A stretch of 33,851 bases of DNA from Prevotellaceae bacterium (GCA_021204845.1 JAJPYT010000177.1:1-33851), one strand, 5' to 3'. Numbered from the stretch's first letter, positions 1 to 8,949 are shown. Numbers and translations: made by a program. The notes: generated from the sequence alone by a model not told the origin.

Positions 1-73
1 TTTCTATAGGTATTTCGGTATTTTCGGTAATATTTTTTCAACCTGATAAAAACAAATAAAGCTATGTCACAGA

Positions 74-100
74 CAACGGTGCAACCCTCAGCGAAGCTAA
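74..100 (+). repeat. Dispersed repeat, core CAACGGTGCAACCCTCAGCGAAGCTAA (copy 1)
   Basis: Matches 10739-10764 at 25/26 nt; reverse complement matches 2427-2451 (23/25) and 2408-2425 (18/18). Confidence 0.85.
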
Positions 101-160
101 ACGAACTTGGGCTACCTGTTCCGCCTCTCCTGAATCTCCGCACCACCGCACCGCGTTATC

Positions 161-228
161 GCACTGACGCGCGTGAATCAGTGCGGTGACGCGGCTTAGT
201 TCGTGCGGCAAGCAGCCTTAGTTCGTGC
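161..228. repeat. 22-bp degenerate tandem repeat, 3 units, starting with palindrome GCACTGA-N10-TCAGTGC
   Basis: TCAGTGC/TTCGTGC unit ends at 184, 206 and 228 (exact 22-nt spacing); same architecture at 14996-15063. Confidence 0.75.
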
Positions 229-393
229 TGTGATTATGCGTATACGAGAACTAAGCTGGTGTCCCCTGTAGTAGGAGCAAGTGTAAAATACACAGTTTAT
301 TGCTTGGAGAATTCAAAATAAAACACGTAATTTGCCATTTATAATTTCCGTCCCTCTACTGGATAGGGACAGGAATAGGTAGATACAAGGCAA

Positions 394-1164
394 ATGAAGA
401 TGGGACAACAAGCTTTTGAATGGTTGCTCTGGGGAATGAGTGCTATGGCGGTGGTGGTGTTCATCTCTCTCTATTTCGTGCGTGCTGGTTATGGCATCTT
501 CCGCACGTCGAGATGGGGCGTTTCTGTGGGCAACCGCCTTGGTTGGGTGCTTATGGAGGCGCCGGTCTTTATAGTAATGCTGCTTATGTGGGCTTTCAGC
601 CCCCAGCGTTTCAGCGCGGCTCCGTTGGTGTTCTTCCTCTTGTTTGAGCTGCATTATTTCCAGCGCTCCTTTGTGTTCCCCTTCCTGATGAAGGGAAAGA
701 GCCGCATGCCCATATCCATTATGCTCATGGGCGTGGTGTTCAATGTGCTGAACGGTCTCATGCAGGGAGAATGGCTCTTCTACCTTGCTCCAGAGGGGCT
801 ATACACCGTCGCTTGGCTCTCTACCTTGCCCTTCATGGCCGGCACTGTGGTCTTCTTTGCAGGCATGGTAATAAATATGCATTCCGACTATGTTATCCGC
901 CATTTGCGTGAGGCGGGGGACACGCGCCACTATTTGCCGCAGAAGGGGATGTACCGTTACGTCACCTCGGGCAATTACTTTGGGGAACTTCTGGAATGGA
1001 CGGGGTTCGCCATTCTCACCCAGTCGCCCGCGGCATGGGTGTTCGTGCTGTGGACTTTTGCCAATCTGGCGCCCCGTGCCCATGCCATACGCAGTCATTA
1101 TCGTGAAGAGTTTGGTGTCCAGGCTGTGGGCAAGAGAAAGCGGCTTATTCCTTTTGTATATTAA
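394..1164 (+). CDS. Steroid 5-alpha-reductase family (SRD5A-like) membrane protein
   Basis: Hydrophobic ORF with family-like motifs LHYFQRSFVFPFLMKG, GMYRYVTSGNYFGELLEWTGFA, FANLAPRA and C-terminal RLIPFVY. Confidence 0.85.
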   Translation: MKMGQQAFEWLLWGMSAMAVVVFISLYFVRAGYGIFRTSRWGVSVGNRLGWVLMEAPVFIVMLLMWAFSPQRFSAAPLVFFLLFELHYFQRSFVFPFLMKGKSRMPISIMLMGVVFNVLNGLMQGEWLFYLAPEGLYTVAWLSTLPFMAGTVVFFAGMVINMHSDYVIRHLREAGDTRHYLPQKGMYRYVTSGNYFGELLEWTGFAILTQSPAAWVFVLWTFANLAPRAHAIRSHYREEFGVQAVGKRKRLIPFVY

Positions 1165-1178
1165 AATACACTTACATA

Positions 1179-2411
1179 ATGAGTTCTAAATTATTTACTT
1201 CAGCCTCCATAGGTCCACTTACCCTGCGCAACCGCACCATACGTTCGGCAGCGTTTGAGAGCATGTGCCCCGGCAACGCGCCTTCCCGCCAGTTGCTGGA
1301 TTATCATCGCTCTGTGGCGGCAGGCGGGGTGGGGATGACCACAATCGCATACGCCGCTGTCACACGCAGCGGACTCTCTTTCGACAGACAATTGTGGATG
1401 CGCCCGGAGATTCTGCCTGGGCTTAGGGAGATAACAGACGCCATACACCACGAGGGAGCGGCGGCAAGCATCCAGCTTGGGCATTGCGGAAACATGTCAC
1501 ACAAGAACATTTGCGGAGAGACACCTGTGGGGGCATGCACTGGCTTCAATCTCTATTCGCCCACCTTTGTGCGAGGCTTGCGCGAGGACGAGCTGCCTGT
1601 CTTGGCGAAGGCATACGGAGACTCAGTGCGCATGGCGCGTGAGGCTGGCTTCGAAGCGGTGGAGATTCATGCCGGGCATGGTTACCTCATAAGCCAGTTC
1701 CTCTCGCCCTATACCAATCACCGCAAAGACCGCTTTGGCGGCTCATTAGAGAATCGCATGCGTTTCATGGATCTCGTAATGGAGGAAGTGATGAGTGCGG
1801 CGGGCAGTGACATTGCCGTGCTGGTGAAGATGAACATGCGCGACGGTTTCAAGGGCGGAATGGAGCTGGAGGAGTCTTTGCAAGTGGGGAAGCGCTTGGT
1901 AAGCGATGGGGCGCAGGCTCTGGTGCTTAGCGGCGGTTTTGTCAGTAAGGCGCCCATGTATGTCATGCGGGGGGCTATGCCAATACTTAGCATGACTCAT
2001 TACATGGAGTCGTGGTGGCTGAAATATGGTGTCAGAATGGTAGGCAGTAAGATGATTCCCACCGAGCCCTTCCGCGAGGCTTATTTTTTGGAAGACGCGC
2101 TGAAGTTCAGGGAAATCATTACGGACGTTCCCTTGGTTTACGTAGGTGGCCTTGTGTCTCGGAAGAAGATAGACGAGGTGCTGGACTGTGGCTTTGAGTT
2201 CGTGCAGATGGCTCGTGCCTTGCTCAACGAGCCTGCTTTTGTGAACCGCATGAGAGCGGAGGAGAAGGCGCGTTGCAATTGTGGGCACAGCAACTATTGC
2301 ATAGCCCGCATGTACACAATTGACATGGCTTGCCACAAGCATTTGCAGGAAAAGCTGCCGCCCTGCCTTGAACGTGAAATAGACAAGTTGGAGAAGAAAT
2401 GGGTAGATTAG
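1179..2411 (+). CDS. NADH:flavin oxidoreductase / Old Yellow Enzyme family ene-reductase (candidate 5-beta-reductase-like)
   Basis: OYE TIM-barrel motifs (SIGPLTLRNRTIRSA, HAGHGYLISQFLSPYTNHRKDRFGGSLENRMRF); C-terminal Cys cluster CNCGHSNYC...C; lacks the C-terminal pyridine-nucleotide reductase domain of long OYE/BaiCD-type proteins. Confidence 0.85.
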   Translation: MSSKLFTSASIGPLTLRNRTIRSAAFESMCPGNAPSRQLLDYHRSVAAGGVGMTTIAYAAVTRSGLSFDRQLWMRPEILPGLREITDAIHHEGAAASIQLGHCGNMSHKNICGETPVGACTGFNLYSPTFVRGLREDELPVLAKAYGDSVRMAREAGFEAVEIHAGHGYLISQFLSPYTNHRKDRFGGSLENRMRFMDLVMEEVMSAAGSDIAVLVKMNMRDGFKGGMELEESLQVGKRLVSDGAQALVLSGGFVSKAPMYVMRGAMPILSMTHYMESWWLKYGVRMVGSKMIPTEPFREAYFLEDALKFREIITDVPLVYVGGLVSRKKIDEVLDCGFEFVQMARALLNEPAFVNRMRAEEKARCNCGHSNYCIARMYTIDMACHKHLQEKLPPCLEREIDKLEKKWVD

Positions 2412-3355
2412 CTTCGCTGAGGGTTTGGCTTCGCCGAGGGTTGCACCGTTGCTGCGCTCGGCAAACCGAACAAGTTCGTTCGCTCTCGCTTGCGGCACCG
2501 TTAGCAGTCATAACAGGTGCCGATGGGGGCATGGGCACCGAAATCACCCGTGCTGTGGCGCGGGCTGGCTATAGCGTTGTCATGGTGTGCCTCACCTCCT
2601 CAAAAGGAGAGGAGCGCAGGCGCCAGTTGATTGCCGATACAGGCAACAGTTCCATTGAGGTCATGCAGGCAGACCTCTCGTCCATGTCGTCTGTCAAGCG
2701 TTTGGCTGATGCTCTCCTGCGTCGTGGCGAGCCTCTTAGTTTGCTCATGAACAATGCTGGTACAATGAGCATCAGTGGGCTCCAGCAGACGGAAGACGGG
2801 CTGGAGCGCACTGTGGCTGTGAACTATGTGGCTCCTTTCCTGCTTACCAATAGTCTTATCCCCTTGATGGGTAAGGGAACACGTGTCGTTAGCATGGTGT
2901 CTTGCACGTATGCCATAGGCAAAATCACTCCCTCTTTCTTCACACGCGGGGGCGAAGGCACGTTTTGGCGCATCCCCGTCTACAGCAACACCAAGCTGGC
3001 TCTCTGGCTCTTCACCCGTGAGATGGCTGAGCGTCTGGCACCGCAGGGTATCACAGTAAATGCGGCGGACCCAGGCATAGTCTCCACCGACATTATACGC
3101 ATGCACATGTGGTTCGACCCTCTCACTGATATCTTCTTCCGCCCCTTCATACGCAAGCCCGCTAAAGGGGCAGCCACTGCTGTAAGTCTGCTCTTAGACA
3201 GCCAGTGGGAGGGCGTAAGCGGACAGATGTTCGCCTCAGAGAAGCAGAGAAAACTTGGCGATAAGTATTTGCGCCATCCACAGGCGAAACAGCTGTGGGA
3301 AGACACAAGCGCCTTCCTTAAACGCCTGAAATTGGACGGTGAGGCAGCAGAGTGA
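2399..3355 (+). CDS. Short-chain dehydrogenase/reductase (candidate hydroxysteroid dehydrogenase)
   Basis: TGADGGMG nucleotide-binding motif, NNAG, Ser in VVSMVS and YSNTK catalytic motif; N-terminal ~38 codons are repeat-derived, so the true start is uncertain. Confidence 0.8.
   Translation: MGRLASLRVWLRRGLHRCCARQTEQVRSLSLAAPLAVITGADGGMGTEITRAVARAGYSVVMVCLTSSKGEERRRQLIADTGNSSIEVMQADLSSMSSVKRLADALLRRGEPLSLLMNNAGTMSISGLQQTEDGLERTVAVNYVAPFLLTNSLIPLMGKGTRVVSMVSCTYAIGKITPSFFTRGGEGTFWRIPVYSNTKLALWLFTREMAERLAPQGITVNAADPGIVSTDIIRMHMWFDPLTDIFFRPFIRKPAKGAATAVSLLLDSQWEGVSGQMFASEKQRKLGDKYLRHPQAKQLWEDTSAFLKRLKLDGEAAE
2408..2451 (-). repeat. Dispersed repeat (copy 2, inverted, partly duplicated) inside the 5' end of the SDR ORF
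   Basis: TTAGCTTCGCTGAGGGTT and GGCTTCGCCGAGGGTTGCACCGTTG are reverse complements of the 74-100 core. Confidence 0.8.
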
Positions 3356-3397
3356 TGCTTATGAGTGGTATCAAAATGGTATCATTGTCGTTAAACA

Positions 3398-3434
3398 AGA
3401 ATCCCCGAGTCAACAGAAAAAGAAAGACTTGGGG
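3398..3434. terminator. Hairpin terminator between SDR and tRNA-Lys (likely bidirectional)
   Basis: Inverted repeat AGAATCCCCGAGTC ... GACTTGGGGATTCT, T-rich flanks. Confidence 0.7.
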
Positions 3435-3444
3435 ATTCTCTTTG

Positions 3445-3517
3445 TAACCCGCCCGGGGTTCGAACCCGGGACCCCTTCATTAAAAGTGAAGTGCTCTACC
3501 AACTGAGCTAGCGAGTC
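3445..3517 (-). tRNA. tRNA-Lys (anticodon TTT)
   Basis: Reverse complement GACTCGCTAGCTCAGTTGGTAGAGCACTTCACTTTTAATGAAGGGGTCCCGGGTTCGAACCCCGGGCGGGTTA folds into a cloverleaf; anticodon loop CTTTTAA. Confidence 0.95.
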
Positions 3518-3557
3518 AACCACAAAATGAAGCTGCCGTGTTAATTGACAGCGGCTG

Positions 3558-3565
3558 CAAAGGTA
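3558..3565 (-). promoter_or_regulatory. Bacteroidetes-type -7 element for tRNA-Lys
   Basis: TACCTTTG on the minus strand about 40 nt upstream of the tRNA 5' end; matches TAnnTTTG. Confidence 0.6.
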
Positions 3566-3632
3566 CAAAAAGAATCGGCTCGAAAGAAACAAAACGGAAG
3601 TTTTTTAACGCTTCTTCCCTCATTCTCTCCCG

Positions 3633-5921
3633 TCAACTTATTCTGGTGACGGTCTTTATCTCCGCTATTTGTCTGATGTCGGCGCAGATGGTGCGCAGGT
3701 CGTCAGCGTCGTGCACCTCCATCTGTATCTCACCCTCGAAGATGCCGTCGTGGGTGTCGACAAGCAAGTGGCGGATGTTGACGTTGAACTGGCGGGAGAG
3801 CACGTCGGTTAGCTGGTGGAGCACGCCTATGTGGTCTATGCCGTCGAGGCGGACTGTGGCTGGGAAGAAGAGCTTCTTATGGGTATCCCACTTGGCGGCG
3901 AGGATGCGGTTGCCGTCGCTGGTCTTCAGCTTGGCTGCCTGGGGGCACTGGCGCTTGTGGATGGTGATGTGCCCTTGCCTGTCGAGATAGCCTAAGACAT
4001 CGTCGCCTGGTATGGGGTGGCAGCAGGGGGCTATGAGGTAGCGCCCTATGGTCTCCTCGTTGAGTATGAGTTCCTTTCGGCGGTCGACAGTCGGGACTGC
4101 CTGGGCGGTGGGCTGTATGGAAACTGGCTCTGTGGCTGTGCCTGTAGTCTCTTCCTCCTGCTTGCTGCGGCGGAAGAGCTTGAGGTATCTGCGCCATGAG
4201 CGGTTGCCTCCAGTGCGGTGCTTGTCGTGGAGCATGTCTATGTCTTCTTTGCCGAGGGTTACGGTCTGCGCCCCGATGGCGGCGTAGAGGTCCTCCCGCG
4301 TGGCCATGGAATGGAGAAGGCAGAGCTTGTCGATGTTGAGGCTGTTGGCCTCCATATCTATCTGCTGGAAGAAGTCGCGCAGCTTATGCTCTCCCACCTT
4401 CTGCCGCTCCCGTTCCTTGCGGCGCAGAATGGCCACCACCTTGCTGCGTGCCTTGGCGGTGGTGATGAAATCGAGCCAAGAAGCCTCCACAGTCTGCTGC
4501 TTGGAGGTGAGCACCTCCACCTGGTCGCCGCTGCGCAGCACGTAGTTGAGCGGCACAAGATTGTGGTTGACCTTGGCCCCTATGCAGTGGGTGCCGAGGA
4601 AGGTGTGGATGCTGAAGGCGAAGTCGAGAGCTGTGCAGCCCGCAGGCATGGTCTTGAAGTCGCCCTTGGGGGTGACCACAAATATCTCGTTGGCGTAGAG
4701 ATTGAGCTTGATGGCGTCGAGAAAGTCGATGGCGTTGGGCTGTGGATTGTCGAGAATCTCCTTGATGGTCTGGAGCCACTTGTTGAGCTCGTTCTCGCTG
4801 TCCTCGGAGGTCTTCTCGCCCTCCTTGTATTTCCAGTGGGCTGCAAAGCCCTGCTCCGCTATCTCGTCCATGCGCTGGCTGCGTATCTGCACCTCTATCC
4901 ACTTGCCCGTCTTGCTCATGAGAGTGGTGTGGAGAGCCTGGTAGCCGTTTGCCTTCGGGTGGCTGAGCCAGTCGCGGAAGCGTTCAGGGTGGGGCTTGTA
5001 GATGTAAGAAGCGATGGCGTATATCTGGAAGCATTCTGCTATCTCGTTCTGAGGGTCGCGGGGGGTGAAGATGATGCGCACGGCAAGAATGTCGTAGACC
5101 TCGTCGAAGGGGATGTGCTTGTTCTGCATCTTCATCCAGATGCTGTAGGGAGCCTTTATGCGGGCCTTGAGCGTGTAGTGGATGCCCTGCTTGTCGAGCT
5201 CCTCCTTGATGGGCGCTATGAAGTCGCTGAAGGTGGAGTGCAGCTTCTCCTGTATGCCGGCAAGCTGGCCGCGTATGGTGTTGTATTCCTCTGGATGCTC
5301 GTAGCGGAAGCTGAGGTCCTCAAGCTCCTCCTTTATCTTGTTGAGTCCGAGGCGGTGTGCCAGTGGGGCGTAGATGTAGAGTGTCTCGCCCGCAATCTTG
5401 TATTGCTTGTTAGGAAGCTGGCTGCCGAGAGTGCGCATGTTGTGGAGGCGGTCGCTTATTTTCACAAGAATGACACGTATGTCCTCGCTCATGGTGAGCA
5501 GCAGTTTCTTGAAGCTCTCTGCCTGGGCTGAGGCTTTCTCTCCGAAGATGCCTCCGGAGATTTTGGTCAGTCCGTCCACTATCTGGGCTATCTTAGCCCC
5601 GAAGATGTTGTCTATGTCCTCCACCGTGTAGTCCGTGTCTTCCACCACATCGTGGAGCAGGGCGGCGCAGATGCTTGTGCTGCCAAGCCCGATCTCCTCA
5701 CACACTATCTGCGCCACGGCAAGGGGATGCATGATGTATGGCTCGCCGGAGAGACGGCGCACGCCCTTGTGGGCATGGTTGGCAAAGTTGAAGGCGCGGG
5801 TGATGAGCTCCACCTTCTTGCGATGGCGGCTGCGGAGATAGGTGTCGACAAGATGCTTGAAAGCCTCTTGCACCATCTGCTCTTCGCGGGCTTCCTGGTT
5901 TATCTGCTGCTGAGTGTCCAT
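3633..5921 (-). CDS. spoT: RelA/SpoT homologue, bifunctional (p)ppGpp synthetase/hydrolase
   Basis: HD domain (AALLHDVVEDTDYTVEDI, RLHNMRTL), synthetase region (YDILAVRIIF, GYQALHTTL), TGS-like domain and C-terminal ACT-like domain. Confidence 0.95.
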   Translation of the reverse strand: MDTQQQINQEAREEQMVQEAFKHLVDTYLRSRHRKKVELITRAFNFANHAHKGVRRLSGEPYIMHPLAVAQIVCEEIGLGSTSICAALLHDVVEDTDYTVEDIDNIFGAKIAQIVDGLTKISGGIFGEKASAQAESFKKLLLTMSEDIRVILVKISDRLHNMRTLGSQLPNKQYKIAGETLYIYAPLAHRLGLNKIKEELEDLSFRYEHPEEYNTIRGQLAGIQEKLHSTFSDFIAPIKEELDKQGIHYTLKARIKAPYSIWMKMQNKHIPFDEVYDILAVRIIFTPRDPQNEIAECFQIYAIASYIYKPHPERFRDWLSHPKANGYQALHTTLMSKTGKWIEVQIRSQRMDEIAEQGFAAHWKYKEGEKTSEDSENELNKWLQTIKEILDNPQPNAIDFLDAIKLNLYANEIFVVTPKGDFKTMPAGCTALDFAFSIHTFLGTHCIGAKVNHNLVPLNYVLRSGDQVEVLTSKQQTVEASWLDFITTAKARSKVVAILRRKERERQKVGEHKLRDFFQQIDMEANSLNIDKLCLLHSMATREDLYAAIGAQTVTLGKEDIDMLHDKHRTGGNRSWRRYLKLFRRSKQEEETTGTATEPVSIQPTAQAVPTVDRRKELILNEETIGRYLIAPCCHPIPGDDVLGYLDRQGHITIHKRQCPQAAKLKTSDGNRILAAKWDTHKKLFFPATVRLDGIDHIGVLHQLTDVLSRQFNVNIRHLLVDTHDGIFEGEIQMEVHDADDLRTICADIRQIAEIKTVTRIS

Positions 5922-5922
5922 A

Positions 5923-7203
5923 TCATCTTATTCTTAGTTTCTGGCCAGCCCGTATGTTTGTGCCGCGCAGTCCATTTAGCCGCTTTAGCTGCGATACTGT
6001 GGTGTGGTTGCGGCTGGCAATTGCCCCAAGGGTGTCTCCCTTGCGCACCGTGACGTATGAGGCGCGCGAACTGCTTGTCTTCTTCGCCTGTGGAGCCTGG
6101 ACCGGCACTTCCGTCTCGTGCTTGCTGAAGAGCTCGTCGGCACGGTGGGTGTAGACACTGTCGCCAGCCTCTATGAAAGCTGTGATTGCCTCGGGGGTAA
6201 GGCGTAGCGTGCAGGGACGCGCGGAGCCGGGGATAAGGGAAGTGCGGTATTGCGGATTGAGCGCGCGCAACTCGTCCATAGTGACTCCGCAGAGCTCGGA
6301 CACTTGCTCGAAGTGGAGGTCACGGTTGACAATGATGGTGTCCGAGCCTTCGGGCAGCTGCGCGGAGGCTGGGCAGATATTGTGCTCGCAGTAATAGTTC
6401 ATAACATAGTTGGCGGCTATGAAGGCTGGCACGTAGCCGCGTGTCTCCTTGGGCAGATAGGGGTAAATCTTCCAGTAGTCCTGCACTCCGCCCGCACGTT
6501 TGATAGCCTTGCTCACGTTGTTGGGACCGCAGTTGTAGGCGGCTATCACGAGCGTCCAGTCTCCGAAGAGCTCATAGAGGTCCTTCAAGTAATGGGCTGC
6601 CGCCCATGAAGATTTGATGGGGTCTTGGCGCTCGTCCACGAGACTTGTTATCTCAAGGCCGTACTCCTTGCCCGTGGTGATGACTATCTGCCACAGGCCC
6701 ACCGCTCCCACACGGCTGACGGCACGGGGATTGAGAGCGCTCTCTATGACAGGCAGATATTTCAGTTCGAGTGGTAACTGGTAAGCCTCGAGGGCATCCT
6801 CGAAGATGGGGGTGTAGAAATTGCTGGCGCCCAGCATGACGGCGACTGAGCGGCGCAGGCGGGTGCAATACTGGTCGATGCACTGGCGCACAGCGTCGTT
6901 GTATGGCATCTCTATCACGTTAGGCAGGCGGCTTAGTCGTGTGACGTATTCCTCTTTAGAATATTCGGGGTTTGCTGCGGTGGTGTCGCAAGTCTCGTCG
7001 AGGGTGATGTAGTTGTGGGTGTTCCACTCTCTGAGCAGACTGTCGGTCTGGGCTGTGGTCATGCCCTCGGGCAGCGCTATTTCCTCGTTGCGCCCCGTCT
7101 GTTCGTTGTAGACGGAGAGGTCTGTCTGTGCATGCAGAAGCGTTGGCGCCGCAAGGGCGAATGCCAGGCAGGCAAAGCTAATGTATTTCTTGTCAGTCGT
7201 CAT
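5923..7203 (-). CDS. mltD: Membrane-bound lytic murein transglycosylase D-like, with C-terminal LysM
   Basis: SLT motifs (ESALNPRAVSRVGAVGLWQI, AAYNCGPNNVSKAI); LysM YVTVRKGDTLGAIASRNHTTVSQLKRLNGL; signal peptide. Confidence 0.9.
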   Translation of the reverse strand: MTTDKKYISFACLAFALAAPTLLHAQTDLSVYNEQTGRNEEIALPEGMTTAQTDSLLREWNTHNYITLDETCDTTAANPEYSKEEYVTRLSRLPNVIEMPYNDAVRQCIDQYCTRLRRSVAVMLGASNFYTPIFEDALEAYQLPLELKYLPVIESALNPRAVSRVGAVGLWQIVITTGKEYGLEITSLVDERQDPIKSSWAAAHYLKDLYELFGDWTLVIAAYNCGPNNVSKAIKRAGGVQDYWKIYPYLPKETRGYVPAFIAANYVMNYYCEHNICPASAQLPEGSDTIIVNRDLHFEQVSELCGVTMDELRALNPQYRTSLIPGSARPCTLRLTPEAITAFIEAGDSVYTHRADELFSKHETEVPVQAPQAKKTSSSRASYVTVRKGDTLGAIASRNHTTVSQLKRLNGLRGTNIRAGQKLRIR

Positions 7204-7237
7204 GGCTATATATGTTCGCTATATGTTATGTTCATTG

Positions 7238-8059
7238 TCAGAATGCCAGGTTCATTTGCAAACCGAAAGCCCGTCTCTCGCCCAAGAACGCCGCTGTAGG
7301 CGATGTGCCGAAGACAGCGGGCTCGAGGTGAAGGCTGAGGTCGCCCGATATGTCGAAGGTGCTTAGCTCCGCGTCGACGTAAGCGTCAACGATTGAGAGC
7401 CCATACACCGCTATGAAAGCGAATACACTCAAGTCCCGGTACTTGCGGTAGCGGTCTTTCTTGTTCTTGAAGATGGTTTTGAAGCGCTCTTCTTTCCCTT
7501 CTATGTTATACCCCAGAGGGAGCATCTGCTCGTAGCTCTTGGTCTCTGGGTCGTCGTCCATTATGTCGAGATAGGCTTGCGAATAGTCGCGCAGCATCAT
7601 GTTGTTCCACGTCAAGGCATACATGCAGCCGAGGAAGCCTCCGTAGAAGACTGGCAATTTCCAGAACTTGCGGTTGTATATCTGTCCGCCTCCGGGAAAT
7701 ACTATGCCTATCCACATGGCCCGCATTGGCTCGGGCGTGAAGTTCTCCTTGCGGTCTCGCAGCAGGGCGTTGACGTTGAACGCTATGCGTGCCGTGTCGC
7801 TCACGTAGACAGAATCGGAGCGCAAGAGCGAGTCTATGCCTGCCAGCTGTGCGGAGTCCAGCTTTAGCTGGAGGACACTGTCTGCCAGTTGCACGAGTGC
7901 CGCCGTGTCTGTCGGCAACGCTATGGGCTCATCCTGGCTTTGCGGAGCTGGAGTCACCACCGTGTCGGCAGGTGTCACGTCCTGACAGAATGCCATCTCT
8001 CCTCGCAGAGACAGGAAGAGCAGCGGTACCAGAAAGAGTGTCAGCCTACGTTGTCTCAA
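7238..8059 (-). CDS. DUF5683 domain-containing protein
   Basis: Signal peptide; MRAMWIGIVFPGGGQIYNRKFWKLPVFYGGF motif; typical position downstream of parB in Bacteroidetes. Confidence 0.8.
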   Translation of the reverse strand: MRQRRLTLFLVPLLFLSLRGEMAFCQDVTPADTVVTPAPQSQDEPIALPTDTAALVQLADSVLQLKLDSAQLAGIDSLLRSDSVYVSDTARIAFNVNALLRDRKENFTPEPMRAMWIGIVFPGGGQIYNRKFWKLPVFYGGFLGCMYALTWNNMMLRDYSQAYLDIMDDDPETKSYEQMLPLGYNIEGKEERFKTIFKNKKDRYRKYRDLSVFAFIAVYGLSIVDAYVDAELSTFDISGDLSLHLEPAVFGTSPTAAFLGERRAFGLQMNLAF

Positions 8060-8949
8060 TGTCTTAACTGGTCAAGCATTTCAATAATCCGCACCAGGTC
8101 TTTCTCGCTGGTGAAGGCGATGCTGATGCGTCCGTGTCCCTTGTCGGTGCATGAGAGCTGAACTTTAGCGTTGAAGACATTGGACAGCTCCTTCTTCAAC
8201 TCGGCATACTGGGCGGAGAGATTGTTTCTCTTTCCTTTCGTCTTCTTGCCGCCTGTGTTCTCTTGGCCGCTGACCACGAGTTCCTTCACTATTTGCTCCA
8301 CCTTGCGCACGCTCAGGTTGTCTGCCTTTATCTGGTCGAACACCTGGTTTTGCAGCGTCGGGTTGTTAAGCGACAGCAGGGCACGAGCGTGTCCCATGTC
8401 TATCTCCCTCTTCTCGAGCGCCACCTGTATGGAGGCGGGCAGCTTCAGCAGCCGCAGGTAATTGGTCACGGTGGCACGGTTCTTGCCCACCTTCTCAGAC
8501 AGGCGCTCCTGTGTGAGGTCATATTGTTCTATGAGGTGCTGGTATGCCAGCGCTATCTCCATTGGGTTGAGGTCTTGCCGCTGTATGTTCTCCACCAGCG
8601 CCATTTCCATCATGTTCTCGTCGTCCACGGTGCGTATGTAAGCGGGTATGCTGGTGAGCCCCGCCATCTGCCCCGCTCTCCAGCGGCGCTCTCCCGCCAC
8701 TATGGTGTAGGTGTCGTCATCCATCTTGCGCACCGTGATAGGCTGCACCAGACCTATTTCTTTTATGCTCTCCGCCAGTTCCTCGAGGGACTGCTCGTCA
8801 AACTCGCGGCGGGGCTGGTTGGGGTTGGCTCTAATCTTGCCTATCTCTACCTCGTTGATGGACGAGGAACCCTGTGTCCTCACTTCTTCTGTGCTGATGA
8901 GGGCATCGAGACCTCTGCCCAAAGCCGGAAATTTCTTGTGTACTGCCAT
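8056..8949 (-). CDS. parB: Chromosome partitioning protein ParB
   Basis: ParB/Srx motif (NPNQPRREFDEQSLEELAESIKEIGLVQPITVR, VAGERRWRAG) and HTH region. Confidence 0.95.
   Translation of the reverse strand: MAVHKKFPALGRGLDALISTEEVRTQGSSSINEVEIGKIRANPNQPRREFDEQSLEELAESIKEIGLVQPITVRKMDDDTYTIVAGERRWRAGQMAGLTSIPAYIRTVDDENMMEMALVENIQRQDLNPMEIALAYQHLIEQYDLTQERLSEKVGKNRATVTNYLRLLKLPASIQVALEKREIDMGHARALLSLNNPTLQNQVFDQIKADNLSVRKVEQIVKELVVSGQENTGGKKTKGKRNNLSAQYAELKKELSNVFNAKVQLSCTDKGHGRISIAFTSEKDLVRIIEMLDQLRH

Noticed and set aside
161-228. Considered a CRISPR array
   Set aside because: 22-nt periodicity with degenerate units, no conserved repeat/variable spacer structure and no cas genes.
1-393. 113-aa minus-strand ORF 313-654 as a small gene
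   Set aside because: Overlaps the 5-alpha-reductase-like gene in antisense, low-complexity H/R-rich, no recognisable features.
4218-5531. 437-aa + strand ORF antisense to spoT
   Set aside because: Shadow ORF of a clearly coding RelA/SpoT gene; composition (V/L/H-rich) and lack of recognisable motifs are typical of antisense frames in GC-biased codons.
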